Program-made: the position numbers and the translations under genes
Shown here: in pieces, positions 6,398-15,182 of the stretch
Layout: the number at the start of each line of letters is the position of its first letter
How positions within the stretch are numbered: position 1 is the stretch's first letter
The notes under the pieces: model-generated
What the model was told of the DNA's origin: nothing
Database searches by the model: none
The model's input: the letters and a program-made list of their open reading frames with translations, nothing else
Source of the DNA: JAEUIT01 sp034439815
GTDB lineage: Bacteria > Planctomycetota > Phycisphaerae > Phycisphaerales > SM1A02
Length of the DNA: 21,780 bases
NCBI GenBank assembly: GCA_034439815.1
Contig: JAWXBD010000179.1
Location: 1-21,780, forward strand
Direction of reading: 5' to 3'

Positions 6398-9145
6398 TCA
6401 GTGACGCATTTCCGCCTGCACCGAGCCGTCGAGCCAGATGACGAATCGCACGGGCTGCGGACGTTCGACGCCCTTCTCGGGAGGGGCCGCACTCGACAGG
6501 ATGACCGTCGCAAAGCGGATCTTCGAGCGATCGAGCAACGCCCCGTCGGCGGGAACCTGGCCGAAGTCGTCCGCGAACTCAAACGCAATGGCGCTGCCCG
6601 CAGGCGGCTCGATCAGGTTCTGCTCCTTCGCGAGCGCCGTGAGCTCGCTCGCGAGCGCCAGCGGCGTCGGCGCTTCCGCCAGATCCGCGCCGCCACTGCT
6701 CCGCTCCTTCCAGCGGGCAAGAAACACCGGCGCCACCTGCTTGGCGATCCGCTCGCACGCGATACGCCGCTCTTCGTCGCGGGCCCGTTGCATCGGATTG
6801 CGCTCGCGCGGGCTCTTGGTCACCCCGAACGACTCGAGCGCGATCGCTTGCGGAAACTCGTTGTTACCGCGATCGGCGTCGCCAGTCTCGCGCTTCGGAT
6901 CGAGTTCGACCCGCGCGATCTTCTTCGCTGTCACCAGCAGTTTGCTCGCCGTGTCACTGTTCTTCGTCCACAGTTCCGCGGGCAGGCGCACGAACTCCGT
7001 CGAGCCGTCGTCAAAGGTGATCTGCAGCGGCAGAAATGTCACGAGCCCGCCGAGATTGCGGAACTTGAGCGCGGTGAAGTGCAGCGCCGTCTTCAGCGCG
7101 TCCGCTTCGTCGGTCTCAAGATCGTGCAGAAACCGTTCGAACTCTCGGCGATCGCGCGGTGTGATGTCGAGCTCGTCAAACGTGCTGTAGAAGTCCTTGA
7201 GTTCGGGGAACCGGTCGACGCGCTTCGCGATCGGTGCGTTACGCTCTGACGCGAGCGTCGCATCGCGATCGGCGTCGCGTTTGGTCTTCTGGCGCACGAC
7301 GTCCTGTTCGAGATCACGACCGCGCGGCTCAAACGCGACGACCTTCTCCAGTGCGATGTCCACGTGATCCGTCGAGTAAAACCAACCGCGCCAGAACCAG
7401 TCGAGATCCATGCCGCTGGCGTCTTCCATCGTGCGGAAGAGATCAGCGGGCTGCGGACGCTTGAACGCCCAGCGCCGGCAGTATTCCTTGAATGCGAAAT
7501 CAAAGAGCTCCCGCCCCAGGACGCTCTCGCGCAGCACGTTCAGCGCCGTCGCCGGCTTGGCATACGAATTGAGGCCGAACTGCAGCAGCGACTCGCTGTT
7601 CGTCATGACCGGCACCTGATCCCGGCTCGCCATGTAGTCGGCGAGCTTGTACGGCTCGCCTCGTCCGCTCGGATACTTCGCTTCCCACTCCTGCTCCGCG
7701 AGGTACTGGCAGAACGTGTTGAGACCCTCGTCCATCCACGTCCACTGCCGCTCATCCGAGTTGATGATCATCGGGAACCAATTGTGACCGACTTCGTGGA
7801 TGACGACGCCGATCAGTCCGTACTTTGATCCCTTGCTCCACGTGCCGTCCTTCTCCGGCCGCGGACCGTTGAAGGAGATCATCGGATACTCCATGCCGCC
7901 AACCGGACCGTTCACACTGATCGCGACCGGATATGGATATGGGTACGCGTGCCGCGAGTAGGACTCGATTGTGTGCGCAACAGCCTGGGTGCTGTACAGA
8001 CTCCAGAGTTCCGCAGCGAGCGGCGGATAGAAACTTATGGCGAGCGCCGTCTGCACACCGTCCTCTCGCGCGCCCGGCACCTTCACGCCGAGCGCGTCCC
8101 ACACAAACGTGGGGCTGGCGGCCCACGCGAAGTCGCGGACGTTCTTGGCTGCGAATCGCCAGACTTTGCGCCCGCTCGCCGTGCGCTGCTCGTTGGCGCG
8201 CGCTTCATCGGGGGTCACGATGAAGACAGGACGCTCGGCCGTTGCGGCGGCGCGCAGTCGGTCATGCTGCTCGCCAGACAGCACGTCGGCCGGATTCTGC
8301 AGCTCACCGGTTGCCGCCACGACGAAGTGATCCGGCACATCGAGCGCGACCTCGTAATCACCGAATTCGAGCGTGAATTCGCCCGATCCTACAAACTGCT
8401 TGTGCTGCCATCCGTTCACGTCGGTGTATGCAGCCATGCGCGGAAACCATTGCGCCATTTCATAGATCGGAAGTTTCGAATCGGGCAGCAGCTCATAGTT
8501 CGACCGGGCGCGCTGCACATCGCTGTTGATGATGGGAAACGAAAACGTAACGTCGAACTCCAACGTCGCGCCGGGAGCGAGCGGCGTCGGCAGATCGATG
8601 CGCATCATGGTGTCGACAACCGTGTGCGCGAGCGCGCTGCCGTCGGCGGCTGTCACGGACCCGATCGTCAAGCCCCCCTCCCACGACTGCTGCAGCACGA
8701 TCCCCTTCAGCCATTTGATGGACTGAGCCTTCGTCAGATCGGGCGCCCGCTCCGCCATCTCGCCGGTCGAAGACCAGCGAAATCGGTTTTGATCGAGCTG
8801 CATCCACAGATATGAAAGCGCATCAGGCGAATGATTTTCATAGCGCACACGTTCGCGGCCGCTGATCGCGTGCGCCTCGTCGTCGAGCGTCGCGTGAATG
8901 ACATGACTTGCACGCTGCTGCCAGTAGTTGGCGCCCGGCGCGCCTGACGCGGTGCGCTGGTCGTTCGGTGTCGGCAGAATCTCCTCAAGCTGTCGAAACG
9001 AGTCGGGACGCGACTGTTTGTCGACCGCCAGCCACGGACCGTCATCACCCATGCGGGCGTCATGGAGATAGGGTGGATGCGCGACCAGAGGCTGTCGCCC
9101 CGCCAACGGCACAGCGACACACGCGAGCAGGAGCAATCGGCGCAT
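6398..9145 (-). CDS. Exported M1-family metallopeptidase
   Basis: The 915-residue product begins with a signal peptide (MRRLLLLACVAVPLAG). It has the M1 layout: an N-terminal beta domain, the substrate-recognition motif GGMEY at 416-420 (the family's GxMEN loop), and the zinc site HEVGH at 450-454 followed by E473 in WMDEGLNTF, which gives the classical HExxH-x18-E spacing. The general base is E451. A C-terminal half of about 400 residues carries a low-similarity helical region and a second domain with many charged residues. Such exported M1 enzymes are zinc aminopeptidases that trim peptides outside the cytoplasm. GGMEY ends in Tyr where most members have Asn. The gene starts 9 bp after the GNAT stop, so it is probably the last gene of the oxidoreductase-SHC-GNAT-M1 operon. 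Confidence 0.92.
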   Translation of the reverse strand: MRRLLLLACVAVPLAGRQPLVAHPPYLHDARMGDDGPWLAVDKQSRPDSFRQLEEILPTPNDQRTASGAPGANYWQQRASHVIHATLDDEAHAISGRERVRYENHSPDALSYLWMQLDQNRFRWSSTGEMAERAPDLTKAQSIKWLKGIVLQQSWEGGLTIGSVTAADGSALAHTVVDTMMRIDLPTPLAPGATLEFDVTFSFPIINSDVQRARSNYELLPDSKLPIYEMAQWFPRMAAYTDVNGWQHKQFVGSGEFTLEFGDYEVALDVPDHFVVAATGELQNPADVLSGEQHDRLRAAATAERPVFIVTPDEARANEQRTASGRKVWRFAAKNVRDFAWAASPTFVWDALGVKVPGAREDGVQTALAISFYPPLAAELWSLYSTQAVAHTIESYSRHAYPYPYPVAISVNGPVGGMEYPMISFNGPRPEKDGTWSKGSKYGLIGVVIHEVGHNWFPMIINSDERQWTWMDEGLNTFCQYLAEQEWEAKYPSGRGEPYKLADYMASRDQVPVMTNSESLLQFGLNSYAKPATALNVLRESVLGRELFDFAFKEYCRRWAFKRPQPADLFRTMEDASGMDLDWFWRGWFYSTDHVDIALEKVVAFEPRGRDLEQDVVRQKTKRDADRDATLASERNAPIAKRVDRFPELKDFYSTFDELDITPRDRREFERFLHDLETDEADALKTALHFTALKFRNLGGLVTFLPLQITFDDGSTEFVRLPAELWTKNSDTASKLLVTAKKIARVELDPKRETGDADRGNNEFPQAIALESFGVTKSPRERNPMQRARDEERRIACERIAKQVAPVFLARWKERSSGGADLAEAPTPLALASELTALAKEQNLIEPPAGSAIAFEFADDFGQVPADGALLDRSKIRFATVILSSAAPPEKGVERPQPVRFVIWLDGSVQAEMRH

Positions 9146-9154
9146 CGCCGCAGT

Positions 9155-9745
9155 CTATGAAAATGGCGGGGGACGAGACGGCGGAAGTTGTCCATCGGGA
9201 ACTTGTCCATCGGGAAGTTGGACATGGGCATGCATCAGCGCGTCGACAATCTCGCCGTCCTTGACGATTGCCGCACGCATGCACCCCTCGAACACGAAGT
9301 CGGCCTTTTCGAGCACCCGGATACTCGCCCGATTCCAGGCGAACGCGAGAGCGAAGACCCGCAGCAACCCCAGCTCCCGATGGCCGTACGCAGTCACCGC
9401 GCGCAGCGCCTCTGTCGCGATGCCTCGCCCCCAGTAGTGCGGACCGATCCAGCAGCCGACTTCCGCACCGTTGCGCTCGACGTCGCTCTTAGGTTCCAAT
9501 CCGATCACGCCGACGACCGCGTCATCGACCTCGATGCCGAAGTGCAGGCACGGCGACCGCGACGCGAACAGCGTGATGAAGTCGAGGGCGTCACGCTCGG
9601 AGTACGGATGTGGAAAGCGATCACGCAGGTTGCGCCAGACGCGGCGATCATTGGCGTGCTCCGCGATGGATGCGGCGTCCGATGCAACGAGCGGCCGCAG
9701 TCGCGCGCTGGTGAGCTGCGTGAAATGGCTCGTCAGACGGCTCAT
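9155..9745 (-). CDS. GNAT N-acetyltransferase, RimJ/RimL-like
   Basis: The 196-residue product matches acetyl-CoA dependent N-acetyltransferases of the RimJ/RimL group: RLRPLVASDAASIAEHAND at the N-terminus, FGIEVDDAVVGVIGL, the acetyl-CoA pyrophosphate loop YWGRGIATEAL, and NRASIRVLEKADFVFEG near the end. The acceptor could be a protein N-terminus or a small molecule; the sequence does not say. ATG at 9745 overlaps the cyclase stop codon as ATGA, indicating translational coupling. The frame is open further upstream, but only inside the cyclase gene. The last 20 residues (PDGQVPDGQLPPSRPPPFS) are not part of the GNAT fold; they are encoded by a 15-bp tandem repeat listed separately. Confidence 0.88.
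   Translation of the reverse strand: MSRLTSHFTQLTSARLRPLVASDAASIAEHANDRRVWRNLRDRFPHPYSERDALDFITLFASRSPCLHFGIEVDDAVVGVIGLEPKSDVERNGAEVGCWIGPHYWGRGIATEALRAVTAYGHRELGLLRVFALAFAWNRASIRVLEKADFVFEGCMRAAIVKDGEIVDALMHAHVQLPDGQVPDGQLPPSRPPPFS
9187..9231. repeat. 15-bp tandem repeat in the GNAT 3' end
   Basis: Units GTTGTCCATCGGGAA (9187-9201) and CTTGTCCATCGGGAA (9202-9216) are nearly identical, and a third, GTTGGACATGGGCAT (9217-9231), is degenerate. They encode the PDGQ repeats at the GNAT C-terminus. The core GTCCATCGGG is close to GTCCATTGGG, the core of the repeat at 13055-13090. Confidence 0.8.
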
Positions 9746-11829
9746 GCGTTGATCACCGCTTCTTCGCGCCGAGCTGGCGCCCGATCGCGCGCGATGCGGG
9801 ACGTGCCCGCCAGCCGGACGCCATGCGCCGCGCAGAATCGCCCGATCGCCATGACGGGAAAGTACAGGCGATACAGGTGGTAGCGCAGATAGAACACGCG
9901 CGGGAATCCTGTGCCGGTGAATTCCGTTTCGACCCACGATCCCGCGGGATCGCGATCAGGGTTGGTCGCGGCGTGTGCCGCGTCTTCCACAGTCAGCTGC
10001 GTGCCGCACAGCCAACGGATCGCGCGCACGAGATCCGGATCGTCCTGGCCGTAAATTTCCTGCAGGATCATCGCCGCCCACGCGGTCTGGCTGGCCGTCG
10101 AAGGACCCTGGCCTTTCAGCCGCGGGTCGTCATATGAAATGGCGCTCTCGCCGAAGCTGCCGTCCGTGTGCTGCACGCTCTTGATCCACTGGCCGGCCCG
10201 CTGAATCCACGGCTGCCTGCGATCTTCGCCGCAGCGGATCGGACCGATGACGGCCTGCCACGTTCCGTAGATGTAGTTCACGCCCCAGCGGCCGAACCAC
10301 GCGCCGTCGGCGTCCTGATGACTCTTCACGAATCCGATGGCCTTGCGGACGCTCGGGTGATCGTTGCGGATGCCGTGCCAGCTGAGACACTCGAGCACGC
10401 GCCCCGTGATGTCGGGACACGACGGATCCTGAATCGCGTTGTGGTCGGCAAACGGAATGTATTCGAGGATGCGCCGATCGCGCGAACGGTCGAACGCGGC
10501 CCATCCGCCGTCGTCGTTCTGCATGGCAAAGATCCACGCAACGCCGCGTTCGCTCGCCGCGAGATTCTCCGTGCCGCCGATGCGCCGCAGCGCCATCGCC
10601 ACCATCGCGGTGTCATCAACATCGGGGTAGTACGCGTTGTGGTACTCGAAGAACCAGCCGCTGCCGTCGATCGCGCGAGGGATCGCGCCGCTGACATTGT
10701 TCTTCCAGTCGCCAACGAATCGGCACTCTTTGCTGCGCAGCCACGCGCCGGCTGCGAAGGCTTCGTCCGAGTGTTCGAGGCCGCAGTCGGCCAACGCATA
10801 CGCCGCGATGCCCGTGTCCCACACCGGTGAGAAACACGGCTGAACGTGCATGGTTGGCCCATCGCGGTCCCACGCTGACCCGGTGACGAGAAATGCATCA
10901 AGCTCGCGCTCCGCGCGCTGGACGAGCGCGTGGTTGCGATCGAACCCGAGCGCCTTGAAGACAATCTGGATGTACACCATCGACGGGAAGATCGCGCCGA
11001 GGCCGTCCGTCGCAGCAGGCCCGTCTTGACCCGCGCGGGCGAGGATCCAGTCAAGCGCCGCCTGGATGGCGTCGGTGCGCTTTGGAGATCCGCCGTATGC
11101 GTGCGCCAGTTTCAGGAGCGCATCGGTCTTGCCGAAAAAGGTTCGCCACAGCCCCGGCACGTCCGCTCGCAGCTTCAGGCGATGGCGTGCGTCCTGCGAC
11201 ACAAACAGATCGCCGATGTCGCACGCGTCCGGCAGCTCGCGCGTCGGCCGCAGCGCGGTCATGATCGCGAGCGGAAGAATCATCGTGCGGCTCCACGCAC
11301 TCAACTTGTCCATGTGGAAGTAGAACCACTTGGGAAGCCACACCAGTTCGGGAGGAATCGCCGGCACCGCATCCCACGAAATCTGACCGAGCCCCGCGAG
11401 ATAAAAATTGGTGAACGAGTTGCAGGTTTCAGCACCGCCGAGACCGCGCACGAGATCGCGCGTCTGACGCATCGCTTCCGACTGCGGATCGTCCCCCGCC
11501 AGGAGCAGACACAGGTACGCCTTGACCGTTGCCGAGACGTCGACGCTCGAGCCGGGATATTGCCCCCAGCCGCCACCAGCACGGCGCTGCGCCCGCAGCT
11601 TGTTCGCGAGGCGCCGCATGACGTCCGCGCCGTCACGACCATCGACAAGCGGCTCGCGCTCCTGCCCGAGCATCCACTTCATGAGGATGTACTCGCTCTG
11701 CAGAATCGAGTCGCCTTCGAGTTCAGCGCACCAATGTCCGTCGCCGCGCTGCAGCAGCCGCAGCGCGTCGATACTTCGCGCGAGCGTGGTCGCGATCTGG
11801 TCGCGCTCGATGGTGGAGATCGTGGTCAC
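9742..11829 (-). CDS. shc: Squalene-hopene cyclase
   Basis: The 695-residue membrane-associated cyclase converts squalene to hopene, the first committed step of hopanoid synthesis. The acid motif DVDDTAM, equivalent to the family's DxDD, is at about residues 403-409 and supplies the initiating proton. Several QW repeats are visible, including QNDDGGWAAFD and AQRRAGGGWGQYP, and the C-terminus GTGFPRVFYLRYHLYRLYFP is typical of bacterial SHC. The start is taken as GTG at 11829, 34 bp after the oxidoreductase stop, because the upstream part of the frame lies inside that gene; no strong Shine-Dalgarno is seen. Hopanoid partners (squalene synthase or hpnCDE, hpnH) are not in the window. Downstream GNAT overlaps it by 4 bp. 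Some planctomycetes use related cyclases, so product specificity is inferred. Confidence 0.93.
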   Translation of the reverse strand: MTTISTIERDQIATTLARSIDALRLLQRGDGHWCAELEGDSILQSEYILMKWMLGQEREPLVDGRDGADVMRRLANKLRAQRRAGGGWGQYPGSSVDVSATVKAYLCLLLAGDDPQSEAMRQTRDLVRGLGGAETCNSFTNFYLAGLGQISWDAVPAIPPELVWLPKWFYFHMDKLSAWSRTMILPLAIMTALRPTRELPDACDIGDLFVSQDARHRLKLRADVPGLWRTFFGKTDALLKLAHAYGGSPKRTDAIQAALDWILARAGQDGPAATDGLGAIFPSMVYIQIVFKALGFDRNHALVQRAERELDAFLVTGSAWDRDGPTMHVQPCFSPVWDTGIAAYALADCGLEHSDEAFAAGAWLRSKECRFVGDWKNNVSGAIPRAIDGSGWFFEYHNAYYPDVDDTAMVAMALRRIGGTENLAASERGVAWIFAMQNDDGGWAAFDRSRDRRILEYIPFADHNAIQDPSCPDITGRVLECLSWHGIRNDHPSVRKAIGFVKSHQDADGAWFGRWGVNYIYGTWQAVIGPIRCGEDRRQPWIQRAGQWIKSVQHTDGSFGESAISYDDPRLKGQGPSTASQTAWAAMILQEIYGQDDPDLVRAIRWLCGTQLTVEDAAHAATNPDRDPAGSWVETEFTGTGFPRVFYLRYHLYRLYFPVMAIGRFCAAHGVRLAGTSRIARDRAPARREEAVINA

Positions 11830-11863
11830 GTGGAAACCCAGTGTAGTGGAACGGATAGCTGGC

Positions 11864-13222
11864 TCAGGCCAGCTCGCTGATCGCCACCGGCCGCCGCTCG
11901 CGCGCCGAGCGGATCGCCGCTTCCAGCACGCACTGCGTTCGATACGCGTCCTCAAAGTCCGGCAGCTTCACGACGGGTTTCCTGCCGTGGATCGCGCCTG
12001 CAATGTCGGCCGCCATACTGATAAAGCAGTGCTCATAGCCGATCAGGTGCGCCGCCGGCCAGTAGGCGCTCGCGTACGGATGATCGCTGCCGTTCGTGCA
12101 CATGATGCGCGACCATCCGCGCAGTCCGCTCTCGAGTGTGTCGTCCCACCACTGCAGTTCGTTCATGCGCTCGAAGTCGAACTTGATCGATCCGAGCTCG
12201 CCGTTGATTTCGATCGCGTTGCGATTCTGATTGCCTGTCGCAAGGCGTGATGCTTCAAAGCTCGCGAGAGCGCCGGACGCGAACCGCGCCAGAAAGAGCA
12301 CGCAGTCGTCCACGGTCGAGGGGCCGGTCGCCTCGGACTTGCGTGATTTCGTCTTCGCTCCCGAGCGCCCCTTCCGTGCAGCGCCGGCGTTCGCGACAAT
12401 CGCACGCTGTTTGATGAACGTCTCTTCGATCGATCCGACGACTTCCGTGATCTCGTCGCCGGTGAGAAATCGCGCCAGGTCGATGCTGTGCGCATTCAAG
12501 TCGCCATGTGCGCCGGAGCCCGCCTGGTCCGCCTGAAAGCGCCAAAGGAGCGGCGTGCTCGCCTTGCCCCAGTCCTGCAGATACGAGGCGCGCACGTGGT
12601 AGATGCGGCCGAGTTTGCCGCGCGCGATCAGCTGCCGCGCGAAGGCGATCGCGGGACAGCGGCGATAATTGAACCATACGAACGTCTGCGTCCCTTCGGC
12701 CGCCGCCTTCTTCGCAGCCAGCATCATCCTGCGGGCGTCGGCGAGCGTCGATGCCAGCGGCTTTTCGCAGGCAACGTGCTTGCCCGACTCGAGTGCCGCG
12801 ATCGACATCTCCGCGTGCAGCTGGTTCGGTGTCAGCACATCGACGAGCTTGATCGTGGGGTTTGCGAGAATCGATCGCCAGTCAGTCGTCGACTGGCGAA
12901 AACCCCAGCGCCGCGCAAACGCATCGGTCTCTTCCCGGTTGCGCCCGGCCACTGTGCGCAGCTGCACGGGAGTTGGAAGCGTGAAGAATCGTCCCGCCTG
13001 CGACCATGCGTTCGCGTGCGCGCGGCCCATGAACTTCGTGCCGATGAGCGCGACGCCCAATGGACCGCCCAATGGACCGCCCAATGGACCAGAGTCGGAT
13101 AGATCGTTCTGCGCGACCTCGCCAATTGCCGCAAGCGACGCGGCGGTTGCTCGTTCGCTCGGCTTGCGGCCAGATTTCTTCCGCGACGCTGACTTCGCGG
13201 TTGACTTCTTGCCCCTCTTCAT
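11864..13222 (-). CDS. Gfo/Idh/MocA-family NAD(P)-dependent oxidoreductase
   Basis: The 452-residue product has a Rossmann start GVALIGTKFMGRAHANAW, the family's EKPLA motif in HVACEKPLASTLADARRM, and the C-terminal alpha/beta sheet domain beginning near GRIYHVRASYLQDWG. Members act on sugars, inositols and related polyols; the substrate is unknown. ATG at 13222 is chosen because GAGGAG lies 7 nt upstream; a slightly longer TTG start exists. Before the Rossmann fold there is an extra region of about 55 residues, rich in Lys and Arg (MKRGKKSTAKSASRKKSGRK) and ending in GPLGGPLGGPLG, the translation of a 12-bp tandem repeat. A second basic insert (KGRSGAKTKSRKSEATGPS) interrupts the C-terminal domain. 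It is the first gene of the SHC cluster. Confidence 0.9.
   Translation of the reverse strand: MKRGKKSTAKSASRKKSGRKPSERATAASLAAIGEVAQNDLSDSGPLGGPLGGPLGVALIGTKFMGRAHANAWSQAGRFFTLPTPVQLRTVAGRNREETDAFARRWGFRQSTTDWRSILANPTIKLVDVLTPNQLHAEMSIAALESGKHVACEKPLASTLADARRMMLAAKKAAAEGTQTFVWFNYRRCPAIAFARQLIARGKLGRIYHVRASYLQDWGKASTPLLWRFQADQAGSGAHGDLNAHSIDLARFLTGDEITEVVGSIEETFIKQRAIVANAGAARKGRSGAKTKSRKSEATGPSTVDDCVLFLARFASGALASFEASRLATGNQNRNAIEINGELGSIKFDFERMNELQWWDDTLESGLRGWSRIMCTNGSDHPYASAYWPAAHLIGYEHCFISMAADIAGAIHGRKPVVKLPDFEDAYRTQCVLEAAIRSARERRPVAISELA
13055..13090. repeat. Three perfect 12-bp tandem repeats
   Basis: GCCCAATGGACC occurs three times without mismatch at 13055-13066, 13067-13078 and 13079-13090. 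On the minus strand it encodes the GPL-G repeats immediately before the Rossmann fold of the oxidoreductase. Its minus-strand core GTCCATTGGG resembles that of the repeat at 9187-9231. Confidence 0.9.
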
Positions 13223-13357
13223 GAACTGACTCCTCAATCGATGCGGTCGCGACGACTCGTGCCGTGCACAGTGGGTCGTATGCTACTGATCTGCCGCCAG
13301 CACATTGCTCGTTCGATTTCCCTTTGCAACGCCCTGAAGATTTCGGAAACGCAGCGC

Positions 13358-14587
13358 ATGAACCACGACTCCACCTCGGCCGCGTCGCTCGATCCCTCCA
13401 CCACACCCAATCTGATCGCCCGCCAACTGATCACGCGGATGGACGCGCTCGAATGCGAGCTCGCATCCACCCGGCGCACCGCCGAACGGGCGGCACGTCG
13501 TAGCCGCGTGCTGGCGCTGCTGGTGGCGATGATGGGGATGGGCCTGCTGTTCGCCGCGGTCGCCCCCGAGTCATTCGCGGTGGTCCGCACCAAGCGGCTC
13601 GAGATCGTCGATGAGCAGGATCGGGTGGTCGGGCTGTTCGCAGCGAATGCCAAGGGTGGTCAGCTCGATCTCTGGTCGACCGGGGGCATGAACTCGGCGC
13701 GCCTCAGTTCGTCGGCGCACGGCGGCGACCTTTCGATCTGGAACCTCGAAGGAAGGCCGGCACTCGGCGCGTTCGCGAGCGACGGCGGCGGACGCTACGA
13801 GGTGTATGACGTCGGCGGCCGCATGAACGGACGACTCGCCGCCTCGCGCGGCGGAGGCTCCTTCGTGCTGCAGAACACGATCGGCAAGCCCGGCGTGCTC
13901 CTCAACGCCGAGGCGCGCGGCGGGGGCATCGCTGCGTGCGACGCGCTGGGACGTCCGCTCGTCGAACTGTCGGTGACCGATCGCGGCGGTCTCGCGCTCA
14001 TCGCCGACAACAACGGCCGCATGGTCGGCGCGCTGCGGACGACGGAACGCGGCGGCGCGCTCGAACTCGTGGACGCTGCGGGCGTGCCGGCGTTTGCAGC
14101 CGGTGCTGACATCGGCGGCGGATCGTTCACGGTGACGGGAGCGGACGGCAGGCCCACGATGACCGGCGGTGCGGGCGCGAATGGCGGCGGCATCCTTCAC
14201 GTCCTCAACAGCAAGAGCACGACGGCGATATCGCTCGGCACCGGTGACGAAGGTGCGGGCCGCATGGCCGTCTGTACGCCGGATGGTCACCCGATGATTC
14301 TGGCGCAGGGTGGCTCGGACAGCGGCGGCATCGGCATCGTCTTCGCCGGCAAGCGGATGCTCACGCTCGAAGGCAACAGCGGCGGCGGTCGCGTGGAAAT
14401 CGCGGACGGCGCGGGCAAGTCGGCCGCGGCGCTGGGGGTTGATCTCGCAGCGAAATCCGGCGCGCTGTCGTTGCGAAACGAGAACTCGCAGGAGATCGCG
14501 CGCATCAATGCCGACGAGAAGGGCTGCGGGCTCGTCACTGTGTCGAACAAATCTGGCACCGAGCGGCGGACGCTGAGTATCAAGTAA
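13358..14587 (+). CDS. Single-pass membrane protein with about fifteen 22-residue beta repeats
   Basis: The 409-residue product has a short cytoplasmic part with a heptad-like helix at about residues 19-49, one transmembrane segment at about 51-69 (VLALLVAMMGMGLLFAAVA), then from residue 80 to the end a run of about fifteen units of 22-23 residues. A unit reads as a short strand (xLxLxD), a turn (xxGRP), a second strand (xxxL) and a closing GG or GGG; examples are DLSIWNLEGRPALGAFASDG and LALIADNNGRMVGALRTTER. Such regular Gly-closed units suggest a beta-solenoid or a trimeric beta-prism stalk outside the membrane. I know of no enzyme with this layout and do not assign a function. ATG at 13358 lacks a strong Shine-Dalgarno. 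It diverges from the oxidoreductase gene. Confidence 0.85.
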   Translation: MNHDSTSAASLDPSTTPNLIARQLITRMDALECELASTRRTAERAARRSRVLALLVAMMGMGLLFAAVAPESFAVVRTKRLEIVDEQDRVVGLFAANAKGGQLDLWSTGGMNSARLSSSAHGGDLSIWNLEGRPALGAFASDGGGRYEVYDVGGRMNGRLAASRGGGSFVLQNTIGKPGVLLNAEARGGGIAACDALGRPLVELSVTDRGGLALIADNNGRMVGALRTTERGGALELVDAAGVPAFAAGADIGGGSFTVTGADGRPTMTGGAGANGGGILHVLNSKSTTAISLGTGDEGAGRMAVCTPDGHPMILAQGGSDSGGIGIVFAGKRMLTLEGNSGGGRVEIADGAGKSAAALGVDLAAKSGALSLRNENSQEIARINADEKGCGLVTVSNKSGTERRTLSIK

Positions 14588-14599
14588 TGGCGATCCGTA

Positions 14600-14658
14600 G
14601 CGCCCTCCGGGCGCACACTCGCTCTTGCGCCGCGGGCGCGGCGGAGTGAATCCGCCGC
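14600..14658. terminator. Tandem hairpins between convergent genes
   Basis: GCGCCC-TCC-GGGCGC at 14600-14614 and GCGGCGGA-GTGAA-TCCGCCGC at 14638-14658, the latter a perfect 8-bp stem, lie in the 106-bp gap between two genes that converge. They are suited to stop transcription in both directions, although neither is followed by a T-run. Confidence 0.45.
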
Positions 14659-14693
14659 TGCGGGTTTGGCCGGGCGCGCTTTCACTCGCCCGC

Positions 14694-15140
14694 TCACTTC
14701 CGGTCTGAAGGGTCGGGGTTTGTCGGAGGCGCATTGCCGACGAATGCCGGCTTCATACGCTGCCAGGATCTTGGCGCCGTCAAAGACAGACTGATCACAA
14801 GGATGATCGACGCGATCGACGTGGACATCGCGGCCGCGAGTGCATCGCGGCCGAGCAAAATCACGGCACAGACGCCGAGAAGAATCGCCAAGCCGATGCT
14901 CGTTGCCCGCGCACCGTGCACAACCCATGTTGTCGGCTTGCCGGTGCCGCCAGCGACTCCCCGGCCCACAGTCTCCGTCATCTCGAAGCGGCCCTGCTGC
15001 AGCGCCTCGATTGCACGCGGGACAAGATCGCGCGCGAAGTCAAACGCCACTCCAGAGAGGATCAGCACCGCCGCAAGAGTCATGAGCCATGGAATTCGTT
15101 GCGGACTCTGACCCATCTCGCTCCAGCGTACCGGCTGCAT
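14694..15140 (-). CDS. Small membrane protein with three predicted helices
   Basis: The 148-residue product has three hydrophobic segments: around residues 17-37 (IPWLMTLAAVLILSGVAF), around 80-98 (ATSIGLAILLGVCAVILLG) and around 103-122 (ALAAAMSTSIASIILVISLS). Between the first two lies a polar loop of about 40 residues. I do not recognise a family. An internal ATG at 15116 has GGAG a few bases upstream and would give 140 residues; either start is possible. It is the last gene of the minus-strand run that begins with the DUF1444 gene and is followed by the convergent hairpins. Confidence 0.65.
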   Translation of the reverse strand: MQPVRWSEMGQSPQRIPWLMTLAAVLILSGVAFDFARDLVPRAIEALQQGRFEMTETVGRGVAGGTGKPTTWVVHGARATSIGLAILLGVCAVILLGRDALAAAMSTSIASIILVISLSLTAPRSWQRMKPAFVGNAPPTNPDPSDRK

Positions 15141-15182
15141 GGGGGCCGTCGAGCCCCGCCACCGAGACCGTGTCCGCGCCGA

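Noticed and set aside
5717..7249. Long open frame on the plus strand (510 codons) across arginase and the M1 peptidase
   Set aside because: It spans two well-supported minus-strand genes and their gap, and is low-complexity and Arg-rich; antisense shadow.
13571..14734. 387-codon minus-strand frame opposite the beta-repeat gene
   Set aside because: Its apparent repeats are the mirror of the 22-residue repeats on the plus strand; no known domain.
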